Positions 45,036 through 55,564 of a stretch of 64,000 nt of DNA are shown here, in pieces (position 1 is the stretch's first letter; each line of letters begins with the position of its first letter). The notes below the pieces were generated by a model. That model was not told where the DNA came from, ran no database searches, and saw only the letters and a list, made by a program, of their open reading frames with translations. Source of the DNA: Ferruginibacter sp. GTDB taxonomy: Bacteria; Bacteroidota; Bacteroidia; Chitinophagales; Chitinophagaceae. The position numbers and the translations under genes were made by a program. The stretch covers positions 1 through 64,000 of the forward strand of contig JACMKX010000142.1 in the NCBI GenBank assembly GCA_014379905.1, read 5' to 3'.

Positions 45036-46239
45036 ATTTTCCTTTGCTGTTCTTATTACTGCTGCCCACCATGCAACTGCTTCCGGCTGCATGAAAAAGC
45101 ATCTCCGTTTTTACGGGTATTTTTTCTGCCTGCTGAATGATCATTTTAAATGATTGCTCCTTTTCACAAAAGATAAGCTGGTTTATTTTATATTTTGAAA
45201 GGATGTTTACAATGTTTTCCATTCTACCTAGCGCAGTGCCGGTATCTCCATTGCGCACAGCAATTCTTCCGGCAATGGCCAGCGGAGGTGAAGCGAATTT
45301 TACCAGCTGCAGGCACTCATCAAATTTTTGTTGCCCGGCAGCAATAGCGGTGTTTAATGGTTTTGCGGAGGAAGTATCTGTTTTTCTTTGTGCAAAAAGG
45401 GTTTTGAAAGAAGCCAGCATTCGCCCGCCGGTGATGGCAAGACCGGTTAAAAACAGCATGGCTTTTTTATCGGAAAAATGTTTTTTTACAAACAACTTCA
45501 TTGCTCCGTAAAAATGCTGGTTATAGGATGTAGAGAACCTTTGGGTACTTTCTCCTTTAAAATGAATGATGGTAGTTCCTGCAAAATAAACATTTTGTAG
45601 TCCGGCTTTTTGAATGCGGTAACTCAGGTCCACATCTTCGCCGTACATAAAAAAATCCTCATCAAAACCTTTAGTAATTTCTATTGTTTTCCTGCTTAAC
45701 ATCATAAATGCACCTGCCAATATATCTACGTCATTTGTTTCGTGTTGCTTTAAATGACCCAAATAATAATGGGCAAATGTTTTTGAAGTGGGAAATAAAG
45801 AAGAAAATCCGCTCATCTTAAAAAAAGCAGCGCCCGCCGTGGGGAAGCCTCTTTTACTTTCTTTTAAAAACTTTCCCGAGCCGTCAATCATTCGTACACC
45901 GAGTGCACCTATGGTTTCATTTTTTTTCATTTCGTTCAGGCAAAGTAATAAACTGTCTTCTGCAATGATAGTATCCGGGTTAAGAAATAAAAGATAGGCT
46001 CCTTGCGCTGTCTTCAGCGCATAATTGTTGGCTTTTCCAAAACCATTATTGTTGGTTTGCCATATAAATTTTACCTGCGTAAATTTTTGTTCCAGCCATT
46101 CCCTGCTTCCATCTGTACTGTTATTATCTACAACTATTATTTCTGATTCTATTCCAATACATGCTTTTTGTACCGAGCAAAGGCATTGCTCCAGGAAGTA
46201 TTTTACATTGTAATTAACGATAATGACAGATAACAGCAC
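45010..46239 (-). CDS. GT2-family glycosyltransferase with extra C-terminal domain
   Basis: A 409-residue glycosyltransferase. The GTG start gives MLLSVIIVNYNVKYFLEQCL, the usual GT2 first strand. The catalytic domain has VVDNNSTDGSREWL, FLNPDTI (DxD-like), DFFMYGEDVDLSYRIQKAG (about 193-211) and a KGEST end, as in rhamnosyltransferase-type enzymes. After a hydrophobic helix (about 260-275) a C-terminal region of about 130 residues ends with MLFHAAGSSCMVGSSNKN, which is not part of GT2 domains. It may be a small Rossmann-like accessory domain. Target polysaccharide unknown. Confidence 0.82.
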   Translation of the reverse strand: MLLSVIIVNYNVKYFLEQCLCSVQKACIGIESEIIVVDNNSTDGSREWLEQKFTQVKFIWQTNNNGFGKANNYALKTAQGAYLLFLNPDTIIAEDSLLLCLNEMKKNETIGALGVRMIDGSGKFLKESKRGFPTAGAAFFKMSGFSSLFPTSKTFAHYYLGHLKQHETNDVDILAGAFMMLSRKTIEITKGFDEDFFMYGEDVDLSYRIQKAGLQNVYFAGTTIIHFKGESTQRFSTSYNQHFYGAMKLFVKKHFSDKKAMLFLTGLAITGGRMLASFKTLFAQRKTDTSSAKPLNTAIAAGQQKFDECLQLVKFASPPLAIAGRIAVRNGDTGTALGRMENIVNILSKYKINQLIFCEKEQSFKMIIQQAEKIPVKTEMLFHAAGSSCMVGSSNKNSKGKFISKPEGT

Positions 46240-46356
46240 TCTGGTTATTTTGTACGAAATAAGTGGAAATTTATGATTTGTGATTTATGACCGCTGATTT
46301 ATTTCCATTTATTGTCTAAATCGGAAATCAACACTCATAAATCACCCATCTAAATT

Positions 46357-46364
46357 TATCTTTG
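46357..46364 (+). promoter_or_regulatory. Possible -7 box directly before the inositol phosphatase gene
   Basis: TATCTTTG, an exact TAnnTTTG match, lies only 4 bp before the ATG at 46369. If used, the message would be leaderless or nearly so. Confidence 0.35.
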
Positions 46365-46368
46365 TAGC

Positions 46369-47154
46369 ATGATCAAAACAACTTTGCTTAATGCGGTGCA
46401 GGCCGGGGCTGCGCAATTGCAACACTATTTTAATGGTACTTTTAAAATTTCCAACAAGGAAGGGATCAATAACCTGGTAACGGAAGCAGACCATGCTGCA
46501 GAAAAAGCCATTATTGAAGTAATAAAAGCCAGCTATCCCGACCATTTTATCCTGAGCGAAGAAACCGGGGAAATAAAAACCGGCAGTGAATATAAATGGA
46601 TTATAGATCCTATTGACGGGACTGTAAATTTCGCCAATGGTATTCCACTTTGCTGTGTTAGCATAGGCCTGGAAAAAGAGGGTGAGATGATTTTGGGTGC
46701 GGTATATGCGCCCATTTTAAACGAATTTTATTTTGCGCAAAAAGGATTTGGAGCTTCATTAAATGACAAAAAAATTCACGTAAGCGAAAAAACAGCTTTG
46801 ATCAGCAGCTGCCTCGTCACGGGTTTTCCATATACTTATTTAGATGTCCCCAACGGACCTTTACAAACATTTGAAAAACTGATCCGCAAGGGCATACCGG
46901 TTAGAAGGCTGGGCAGTGCTGCCATTGATCTTTGCTGGGTAGCTGCCGGAAGGTTTGATGGTTTTTACGAACACAAACTCCAGGCCTGGGATAGTGCCGC
47001 CGGTTTTTTAATTGTGGAAGAAGCGGGCGGAAAGGTTACAGATTTCGAGGGCAATCCCTTTTCTGTGTACCAGCCACATGTATTAGCAACGAATGGTAAA
47101 ATACATGAAGAATTAAGAGCGGTGGTCAATGGGGGTGAAGTGATGGCTGAATAA
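46369..47154 (+). CDS. suhB: Inositol monophosphatase family protein
   Basis: A 261-residue Mg-dependent sugar phosphatase. The three metal motifs are present: LSEETGE (about 63-69), WIIDPIDGTVNFANGIP (about 81-97) and AWDSAAGFLIVEEAGG (about 208-223). Family members hydrolyse inositol phosphates, fructose bisphosphate or similar, and SuhB in enterobacteria also acts in rRNA antitermination. Which applies here cannot be told from sequence. The start is directly preceded by a -7 box. Confidence 0.9.
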   Translation: MIKTTLLNAVQAGAAQLQHYFNGTFKISNKEGINNLVTEADHAAEKAIIEVIKASYPDHFILSEETGEIKTGSEYKWIIDPIDGTVNFANGIPLCCVSIGLEKEGEMILGAVYAPILNEFYFAQKGFGASLNDKKIHVSEKTALISSCLVTGFPYTYLDVPNGPLQTFEKLIRKGIPVRRLGSAAIDLCWVAAGRFDGFYEHKLQAWDSAAGFLIVEEAGGKVTDFEGNPFSVYQPHVLATNGKIHEELRAVVNGGEVMAE

Positions 47155-47174
47155 ATAATTAACCTTCTGCTGTT

Positions 47175-49532
47175 CTATTTTTCTTTCTCTACTATTTGGA
47201 ATTCCCTTGATATGCTCAGGCCGCTTTCATCCACCAGCGTAAGTACGTGCCGCCCAATACCCGGGTTTACTGCCACCTGGTGAAAATTTTGCGTGGTAGT
47301 TAAAAACTGGTCATCCATGCTCCAGAAAATTTTTGCACTGGCACGACGGTGAGCCGCAGAAAAAACTGTTCTGCCCCTTTCCCCATTTATTTCTAAAGGG
47401 ACATAAATTTTTGCATCGGGTATGGGATAAATAATTTCAATGGCTTTTCCGGCATCACTCAAATCACATCCGGGCTTAAACGCAGGCAATACCTTGTAGT
47501 CTGCACTTTTTTGACGGTAATAAAATTCCATTGCCGGTGTTAATACAAACCATGCTTTGTGCTGCATTGTTGACGGACTTTCGCAATCGGAAGTAACACG
47601 ATAAATTCCCGTTGCATCTAAATTGACCATTCGATGATAAGGGCATTGTGGAGATTTGATCGCATTGGGTGGCATAAAAGAAGTATCAACATCGGGGCAA
47701 TCCATATTGGCCCGGTAACCGCTTTGCCTGCAGGTAGGTATATAAGTAAAGTTGTAAATGGGTTCTTTAAACCAATTTGCCGAAGGCAATAGCCGAAAAA
47801 TATCGAACATTACCGGTGCTGCTGTTTTGATACCCACCAGGTCTGGCCGGCCTTCGCCATCTGTATTACCTATCCACACGGCTACCACATATTTTGGTGT
47901 AACACCAATGGCCCAGCCATCACGAAAGCCAAAGCTGGTGCCGGTTTTCCAGGCAATTGTTTGCGAGGAAGAAAATTGCTGCCAGAGTCCTTCTTCCCCC
48001 GGGCGCATCACTTCCTTCATTGCCTGGAAACTAAAGTAAACAGATGTGGGGTCCGGCAATTCTGTTCCTGTAGAAAACCCGGGCGTTTTCTTTTTCCCTG
48101 GTTCTTTTAAATAATAAGGCGGATGAAAATCTTTCGGATCCTGTATTCCCCTGTTTGCCGCCTGGTGATTTAATGTACGGGCCATAGAAGCATACAGGCC
48201 TGCCATATCCCACATGGTTACCTCGCAGCCACCCAACACCAAACTTAATCCATAATTTCCCGCAGGTCTGTTCAATGTTGTGATGCCGCACTGTTTTAAT
48301 GTTTCATAAAATCGTTGATACTTGTACTGTTGCAACATTTTTAATGCAGGTATATTCAGGCTTCTTGCCAAAGCATTGGCAGCAGGAACAGCACCATCGT
48401 AACCAAGGTCGAAATTTTTTGGCGCATAATCCCCGATCTGCATGGGCACATCAGGAACGAGTGCGTGAGGCAACAGGATTCCATCACTCAATATGGCTGC
48501 ATACAAAATTGGTTTTAATGTACTCCCGGGGCTTCTTGGTGCAGCTATTACATCTACATCACTTTCCATTTCCTTGTTATTGCGATCGCTGATGTTACCT
48601 ATGTACGCCAGCGTATTCCCGGTTTCCACTTCTAATACCAATGCGCATGCATTGTTGATTCCGTTTCCTTTTAAAACAGACTGGTGCTGTTGCAGAATAG
48701 CAGCAACATTTTTTTGTAAGGCAATATCTATACTGGTAGCAATCTTTGTAGCTTTTTCTTTATTTTCTTTTTTAAACCGCTGCAACAAATGTGGAGCATT
48801 TTGTGGCAAAGGAAGGGGTGTTCCCGGTAATGGTTCCTGCTTTGCCAATTCGCAATCGCCGGCTGTTATAATTTCTTCTTTTCGTAGTTTATCTAATAAA
48901 GCATTTCTTTTTTTCAATAGCTTTTCCCGGTTTTTGCCTGGGTGTACCAACGAAGGGGCATTGGGTAGTACTGCCAGTGTAGCCATTTGCCCCCAGCTTA
49001 ATTTTTCGGGGCTGTTGCCATAATAACGCCAGGCCGCCGCATCTAATCCTACCACATTTCCGCCAAATGGAGCATTGCATGCATACAAAGCCATTATTTT
49101 ATTTTTAGAATAGCGACACTCCAGCCTGACGGACAGTATACTTTCTTTTTATTTGTTCCAGAGATTGCGGTTGTTGCGTTGCGAAATTCTTATCACCTGC
49201 ATACTGAGGGTGCTGCCACCCTGGGTACTCCCTTTTCCATCCATGTTTTTAAAAAGCGCTCTTCCGAAAGCTAAGGGGTCCACACCGGGATGATAAAAAA
49301 AACGTTTGTCTTCGAACGTGGTAATGCAGTCAATAAATTTCTCTGGCACATTTGCATTGAAAGGAAAACGCCATTGGCCATCAGTAGCTATGGTAGCATT
49401 TAATAAAATGCCATCCTTATCTTCCAGTATATAGCTGGTTGGAGTATTAAATAAATTTTTGGGAAGGGAAAAATAAAACCAGGTCAAAAGGGCTGCCAGT
49501 ACCAATAATTTGATTTTGGTTTTGCGCTTCAT
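47175..49532 (-). pseudogene. pbpC: Penicillin-binding protein 1C, split by an in-frame stop
   Basis: Read from ATG 49532 (MKRKTKIKLLVLAALL) this frame gives a complete 785-codon class A PBP except for one TAA at codon 128 (49149-49151). Before it lies the GT51 domain with the catalytic Glu74 in FEDKRFFYHPG and GGSTLSMQVIR. After it, in the same frame, the protein goes on with KESILSVRLECRYSK and then MALYACNAPFGGN. The downstream piece holds the transpeptidase (SPGSTLK, KTGTS) and the C-terminal PBP1C domain. An ATG at 49094 could start a separate polypeptide lacking the GT51 active site. TTA (Leu) to TAA would explain it. Either a real nonsense mutation or a sequence error. Confidence 0.8.
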
Positions 49533-49691
49533 CGATTTTAACCTGGTTGCTATATTAGTAAAAGACCTTTTCAAAAATGTATGTTGAATGATACGGGATA
49601 TGGTTGTTTGAAATGATGAAAAATGAACTACAGGTACAAGAGTGCGACGCAAGGATGCTGCCATGAAAAGCCAATGCCCGTTTCAAACAAT

Positions 49692-49720
49692 ATCAATCAC
49701 CGGCATGACCGGTGATTGAT
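49692..49720 (-). terminator. Strong hairpin between the alpha-2-macroglobulin and pbpC genes
   Basis: ATCAATCACCGG (49692-49703) and CCGGTGATTGAT (49709-49720) form a perfect 12-bp stem around CATGA. On the minus strand only ATTGTTTG follows, so termination would be partial. It lies 7 bp past the macroglobulin stop. Confidence 0.55.
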
Positions 49721-49726
49721 AAATAT

Positions 49727-52700
49727 TTATGGTGCCACCACTTCCACCCACTTACCGTTTACACCTGCATTGATACTATTGTCATACATGGCCCCCGCAA
49801 AGGTTCCCGGCATAAAGTAACGCCCGAGGTAAGATGCATTGAGTTGTATATAATAGGTAAGCGTTTCGTTTTCATTAATATCGAAATAAGTGTAAACCCT
49901 GTCATCCCGCACATCCTGATAAGTGAGATAAGAAGATTTAAATGCGCCTTCACCACCGCTCATTCTTGCATTTAAAATCTCCCACCCGCTGGGGAATATT
50001 TGTGAAAGGGCCATCTCCTCATAACGTCCACGCCTGCCTGTATTGGTGATAATTACTTTTGCAACAAAATCGGAGCCCTGTGTAAGTTTGGTAACATCAA
50101 CAGGCTGGCCATTCTGCGTTATATAATTCACACTCATGTTAAGTATAGCCGGATTATTTTTTACACCCAGGCTATCGCCACTCAAAGGCTGGCCTTTTGT
50201 AATTAGCCGCACGTATAAAATATTATTACCCTTATTGCTTACAAGAATATTGCTGCTTCCTTTTTGCAACATCACGGGCAACTGGCGGATATAAGCTGCT
50301 GAATTAATATCCGTTGCCTTTCCGCCCAAAGTTGCCTTTGCAATTATTTTACTGCCGGAAGGATTTTTGCCGCAGAATTTTGCAATAGCAATCAATGAAT
50401 AGGCTGTTGTTTGCGTACTATACCAACTATCCTGCGAAAGTTTTGCCGCCACAGTTGTCAGCAATTGTACAGCCTCTGCTTTCCTGCCAAGCAGGGTCAG
50501 TGTTTCCAATACCATTGCCTGGTCCCTGAGGTCTGAACCAAAAGTGAAGCCGGGTTTTATCCTGGCTTGAAATGTTACAGGTAACCCGCTGATAAGTTGC
50601 AAAGCTGTTTTGTCCTGGCCGGTTAATTTGTAGGCAGCTGCCAGGCGCCATTTTGCTTCGGGGGATAAATATTTAAATTCCTTTAAGCGGTTCATAGCAC
50701 CAAGTTCAGGCGCTTTTGCCAGTGCCAGTGTAAAGAGGCGGTATGCCTGGTCGAGATCTGCGCCATAATAATTTTCCCCGGTTACTGTCCAGTTATTGGC
50801 CCGGCCTTTTTGAAAATTTTTCCATTGCTGCAGCGTGTTATCGCTTATAAAGTACCCGTTGGTTTGTGCTTCCAGTAAAAAGTGACCGGCATAGTTGGTT
50901 CCCCAGGGATCGCTTTCAGGAAGGCCGGGCCAGTAACTAAAGCCGCCATCGGAGCGCTGAAAGTTTTGTATCTGCAGAATACCTGCTTTTACATTTTTAT
51001 CTACCTGCGATTTTTTATAATCATCCAGGTCTGTTAATTGTTTTAAAACCAATTGTGGAAAAACAGCCGATGTTGTTTGTTCGATACAGCCATGCGGGTA
51101 TTGAATTAAATAATCCAGTCTTTTTTCAAGGTTCATCGGAGGCACACTGGAAATTTCAACCACTGCAGTACTTGTATTTGGAGAACCAATTGCCAACGCC
51201 GTTACATTCCATTGTTGCCCGGCATTTAGTACAGTTTCACTTACACTTGTTACCGGCGGGTTAGGATTCCGGATCTCCAGCTCTACTTCGTAACTGGCTT
51301 TTTCAGTTCCGCTGCCGGCTGATATTTTTATCTTTGCAATTCCTACATTGGGCTTAACACGCACATCGAAATAAGCCATCTGTTCGCCGGGTTGTGAAAA
51401 GCTGATATTTTGCGTATTGGCTCCCACCACTTCCAGGTAAGGATTGGATTGAAGAGTAAGGTTAACATTTTTGATATTGTTTTCCATAGCAAAAATAGTA
51501 ACGGGAAGTTTGATCGTTTCCCCAGGGCCTAAAACCCTTGGTATAGTAGCCAACAGCATCAATGGTTTTTTTACAGTCACATTTTTTTCTGTAAGCCCAT
51601 AACTGCCTTTGTGTGCAGCCACCACCATTACCCTCACGGACCCTATATAAGATGGCAGGGTGAATGAACTGGTTTTCTTTTCTCCTTTCTTTAAATGAAA
51701 GGGGCCAAAGTAAGCCACCACGGGTTTGAACCTGTTGGCGGTTTTTTGTTTTACGGGTCCGCCTTCATCATCACCCCCGATGGTTAATATTCTTTCGAGT
51801 CCGCCGCCCCAGGCGCCAATCACGTAATCAAACATGTCAAAACTTTTTACGCCAAGTGCTTCCCTTGCATAAAAAGCATTGTGAGGGTCGGGCGTTTTAA
51901 ATCGGGTTAAGTCGAGCAGCCCTTCGTCAACAATGGCTACAGAGTAAGTCATTTCTTTTCCTTCCTGTTCACTAACCGTGAAACTTGTTTGCTGTTCCGG
52001 CCGGATGCTGCCGGCTATATTCAACAATGGTTTAAGAACAGTATTTTTATCTTCTACAAAAATGGGAATGCTGCCGTACATACGCAACGGCAAATCATTG
52101 AGGGTTTGAGAATGTGGTTGCAGCAAGCTAACGGTGGCGTAAATATTGGGGGCCATTCCCGGTTCTATATTAAACTTAACCTGTGTCTGCCCCTGTTCTG
52201 TTTCTTTCCAAAATGATCTGATCACTTTGCTGCCCGTTTCCAGGCTCACCAATACCCTTCCTCCACTGCTGCTTGGAATATTTAATATGGCTTCGTCGCC
52301 AATATTATATTTTTCTTTATTGCTGCTAAAAGAAAGCATGGTCGCTGCAGTCTGATCTTCATCATTGCCGCTGCGGCTTTGCCAGCCTGGTTCATCAATA
52401 TAAAAAACTGCGCCTGTCATGTGTCCGCTCTTTGTGTCTTTTACCAGTATAAGGTAGCGGCCCCATTCGTTGGGAGAGGTTTTAAACTGCCAGTTTCCTT
52501 TTCCATTGGTTACAGTTACCGTTTCGCTCTTTATTAATTTGTTGTAAGAGTTCTGGGTAAAGTTGCTAAGGTTATCGCCATTATCATCCCACCACCAACG
52601 CCATTGTATCCGGTAAAATTGTACCTCCAATGTCGATTGGCCTGCAACAGGATTTCCTTTTGCATCCACATCTGCAAGGTTGGCTGTATGAGTTTTGCCG

Positions 52701-55420
52701 GCAAGCAAATAGTTAAATGGCTTTTCTCCCTGTGGCAACTTAATGCCCGCATAACTTGCATAGGGGCTATAATTCATGTTCACATTGTCGATACTAAAAG
52801 CTCCGCCCGGTTCAAACACTTTTATGGAAAGATTTGCATTGAGTATTCCGGGCGCAGCTTCATCTGTTGCAAATTCCGGTTTAAGTAAACCATTTCCTTC
52901 TGCATCAAGCGTGCCATCAAACATTGTTTTTGTTTGGGTAGAGTAGCTGGATGTGGGATTATCAAAAACGTAGCCTGTAAATTTTGAAAAGCTGGTTTGT
53001 CTTGCATACAGGGATGCATCGATCTTTGCTTTTAAATTTTTCCCTACAGCGCCAAACAACCACTTGGCATTAATGGTGCCGGTAGTTGTTCCGCCGGTGC
53101 CCAGCAGGGGATCTTTACCAAAGTCTACATTTATTTTTAAACGGTTGGGCATTACCGTTTCTACTTTAATCCGTTTTTCAAAAACCGCTCCCCCGCATTT
53201 TACCTTTACCAGCCAGTTGCCGGTAGGCGATGCTGCATCGGTATTTGTTTTAAATAAATAAAATCCATCTTCTGCGTTGCTTAAAACGGCATGTTTGTAT
53301 AATTGGTTTTGGGGCGTATACAAACTAAACTCCACCGGGTGGTCTTTCGGCAACTTACCTTCCCTGTCTTCAATGATGCAGTTGATGAACATGGTATCGC
53401 CCGGACGCCACACGCCTCTTTCTCCAAATATGAATCCCTTGATACCATTCTTTACTTCTTCGCCGGCCACATCAAAGCGGCTTAATGCAAGCGAACTTCC
53501 ATCATCTAATTTTAAATATCCTCTTTCACTCCCTTTTTTGGCTACGAGTAAAAATGGTTTACGTTTCATTTCTATATCAATAAAACCATCGTTGCCGCTT
53601 TTACCCTTGCCAACAATGGTTTGCTGGTAATCCATAACTTCCAGTTCCACATCTCCCATTGGTTCGGTAGTAAGAATATTACTAACCGCAACAGTGAGTT
53701 TATTGTTGTTGCCTCTCTTAGCCGTAAGACCAATATTACTGGCTAAAATATTTCTTGTTGCCCAGCGGTCTTTATTATAATAGGATTTGCTGTTTGGATC
53801 ATCCCGCCGCTGCCAGTTATAGCCATATGGATAGTAGCTGTCATACCTTTGCCAGAATTCTTCATCATCATCTATACCTCCCTGTGATTCGTCGTCGTAG
53901 TTATTACCATAATATTCTTCCTCGTCAGAACCAGTTTTTTGGGTAGTATCCACGTTTGAATACAAACTGTATTGTGGCCGAAAGCCTATAGTGACCCGGT
54001 AAATAGCGCCGGGCTCTGTTTTCAGAAATTTATCGATGTCTAAAGAAAAGCGTTGTTTTTTGTGCAGGTCCAGAGTTTTATCATCATCCAGCCTCAGTGT
54101 TTTTTCTACAATTGGTTTTGCAACCCTCCGCAGCGAATTGTTTCCATCCATGGAATTATCCTGTAAAAATTTAGGCACATTGTTTTCATAGATCTTGATG
54201 ATGCTGATATCGACTGCGCTCAGGTTTACTGCTTCAAAAGGCAATACCAGTCGCCCGGAATTGGGAAGAATATTCCCTTTTCCAAATATTTTTACGCGGG
54301 GTAATTTATTCTCAAAATTAATATTGGCCGTAAAGCCCTGTTCTAACACGCTGCCCCATCCATTTTTAATTCCGCTGTTTACATTCACTACATAATTTCC
54401 ATCCAGGTTTCCATTAGCAAATACTTTTACTTCACTGCCATTGATAGTATAGGAAACATCGCTTTGATTGCTGAAAGCGATCATGCCTGTGAGGTCCTGC
54501 CCTATGGCAACGGGATCACTAAACTGTACAGAAGCATATTGTTGCGCTTCGTTTACAGCCATTACATTCAGCACTTTAAATTCGCCTGCGGCAGGTACGG
54601 CTATTTGCTTTTCACCACTTTCCTCCATTTTCATTGGCTTGCCATTCCAGGTAACCCGGAGGTTGGTTGCGTTGTTTGTCCGCTCAATTCCTTCAATAGT
54701 ATATGTGTGCAGTTTGGCGGCATCATTGTGTTGCCATTTAATGGTAAGTGATTTGTTATTATGCGAAGCGGTCAACAATTTTTCGATGGCGCTGCCGTCT
54801 TCCATGTCTGCTGTTTCCAGTTCTCCCGCCATGTACATTTTATTTTTTGCGGCAGCACTTCGCAAACCAGATTCTCTTACCACAAAAGAAGGTGTTACCG
54901 TTTTAATATTGAATTTAAATTCTTTGAACTTTTTTTCCGCAACTGAGACAACTTTTCCCAGTTTAAAATTTACTTCATAAAGCTGGTCAGGTTGTAGATT
55001 TTGTGAAGGTTTAAACTCTATGGTAGTAGCATCGATCCAGACAGCTTTTCCTTTTACTGCAGGCGAAAAGCTAAAAAGATTTTCGTTAACGGCTTCTCCT
55101 ACCGTGTGGCCGGTGTTGGAACTGTTGGCTAGCTGAATTCGAATGGCGGAGGTTTTAGACACGATTCCGGTACTGTAGGCGTCAATGTAGCGGCTAAAGG
55201 CAGGATCTACTTCGATCCATTTGTCGGAAGTTTTACAGGAAAATAATAATACAACGGCTGTACATGACAGCATGAACCGCAAAAAAGTTACAAAGAACCT
55301 TTTAGGGCAATTGGCAGCATCGGCTTCCATATGTTGGTGTTGATTTGTGTTGTTCAGCAAAACCAGAACGGTTTTACTGGCCTGTCCCGATTTTTTCGGG
55401 GCGCTTTTATTTGGCAGCAT
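49727..55420 (-). CDS. Bacterial alpha-2-macroglobulin family lipoprotein
   Basis: An 1897-residue periplasmic protease trap. The N-terminus has a lipoprotein signal (RFMLSCTAVVLLFSC) after about 50 extra residues; a start at 55330 (MEADAANCPKRFF) is also possible and looks better, since the first 30 residues read like non-coding sequence. MG domains with FGERGVWRPGDTMFI (about 665-680) and the AYFGPFHLKKGEKK and LPSYIGSVRV block follow. The thioester is intact: YPHGCIEQTT at about 1445, with its CIEQ core. Near 510-550 is an unusual Asp/Glu/Tyr-rich acidic tract. It is upstream of pbpC, as in the yfhM-pbpC pair of enterobacteria. Confidence 0.9.
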   Translation of the reverse strand: MLPNKSAPKKSGQASKTVLVLLNNTNQHQHMEADAANCPKRFFVTFLRFMLSCTAVVLLFSCKTSDKWIEVDPAFSRYIDAYSTGIVSKTSAIRIQLANSSNTGHTVGEAVNENLFSFSPAVKGKAVWIDATTIEFKPSQNLQPDQLYEVNFKLGKVVSVAEKKFKEFKFNIKTVTPSFVVRESGLRSAAAKNKMYMAGELETADMEDGSAIEKLLTASHNNKSLTIKWQHNDAAKLHTYTIEGIERTNNATNLRVTWNGKPMKMEESGEKQIAVPAAGEFKVLNVMAVNEAQQYASVQFSDPVAIGQDLTGMIAFSNQSDVSYTINGSEVKVFANGNLDGNYVVNVNSGIKNGWGSVLEQGFTANINFENKLPRVKIFGKGNILPNSGRLVLPFEAVNLSAVDISIIKIYENNVPKFLQDNSMDGNNSLRRVAKPIVEKTLRLDDDKTLDLHKKQRFSLDIDKFLKTEPGAIYRVTIGFRPQYSLYSNVDTTQKTGSDEEEYYGNNYDDESQGGIDDDEEFWQRYDSYYPYGYNWQRRDDPNSKSYYNKDRWATRNILASNIGLTAKRGNNNKLTVAVSNILTTEPMGDVELEVMDYQQTIVGKGKSGNDGFIDIEMKRKPFLLVAKKGSERGYLKLDDGSSLALSRFDVAGEEVKNGIKGFIFGERGVWRPGDTMFINCIIEDREGKLPKDHPVEFSLYTPQNQLYKHAVLSNAEDGFYLFKTNTDAASPTGNWLVKVKCGGAVFEKRIKVETVMPNRLKINVDFGKDPLLGTGGTTTGTINAKWLFGAVGKNLKAKIDASLYARQTSFSKFTGYVFDNPTSSYSTQTKTMFDGTLDAEGNGLLKPEFATDEAAPGILNANLSIKVFEPGGAFSIDNVNMNYSPYASYAGIKLPQGEKPFNYLLAGKTHTANLADVDAKGNPVAGQSTLEVQFYRIQWRWWWDDNGDNLSNFTQNSYNKLIKSETVTVTNGKGNWQFKTSPNEWGRYLILVKDTKSGHMTGAVFYIDEPGWQSRSGNDEDQTAATMLSFSSNKEKYNIGDEAILNIPSSSGGRVLVSLETGSKVIRSFWKETEQGQTQVKFNIEPGMAPNIYATVSLLQPHSQTLNDLPLRMYGSIPIFVEDKNTVLKPLLNIAGSIRPEQQTSFTVSEQEGKEMTYSVAIVDEGLLDLTRFKTPDPHNAFYAREALGVKSFDMFDYVIGAWGGGLERILTIGGDDEGGPVKQKTANRFKPVVAYFGPFHLKKGEKKTSSFTLPSYIGSVRVMVVAAHKGSYGLTEKNVTVKKPLMLLATIPRVLGPGETIKLPVTIFAMENNIKNVNLTLQSNPYLEVVGANTQNISFSQPGEQMAYFDVRVKPNVGIAKIKISAGSGTEKASYEVELEIRNPNPPVTSVSETVLNAGQQWNVTALAIGSPNTSTAVVEISSVPPMNLEKRLDYLIQYPHGCIEQTTSAVFPQLVLKQLTDLDDYKKSQVDKNVKAGILQIQNFQRSDGGFSYWPGLPESDPWGTNYAGHFLLEAQTNGYFISDNTLQQWKNFQKGRANNWTVTGENYYGADLDQAYRLFTLALAKAPELGAMNRLKEFKYLSPEAKWRLAAAYKLTGQDKTALQLISGLPVTFQARIKPGFTFGSDLRDQAMVLETLTLLGRKAEAVQLLTTVAAKLSQDSWYSTQTTAYSLIAIAKFCGKNPSGSKIIAKATLGGKATDINSAAYIRQLPVMLQKGSSNILVSNKGNNILYVRLITKGQPLSGDSLGVKNNPAILNMSVNYITQNGQPVDVTKLTQGSDFVAKVIITNTGRRGRYEEMALSQIFPSGWEILNARMSGGEGAFKSSYLTYQDVRDDRVYTYFDINENETLTYYIQLNASYLGRYFMPGTFAGAMYDNSINAGVNGKWVEVVAP

Positions 55421-55564
55421 AAATGTTGGATTATTTTTTTAAATATACGTTAGCCCGCACCAATAAATTTTTGTTAAAGCTAATCTGATGTTTGTTATAC
55501 GCCTGCTTTCTTTTTGCAAAGCTTCCGCGACCGCCCTTAATGGTCATTTGCGTAACTTGCGCTA

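Noticed and set aside
47175-49664. pbpC as two separate intact genes
   Set aside because: Conserved sequence continues in the same frame through the 18 codons between the TAA and the next ATG, so one gene with a stop codon is the simpler reading.
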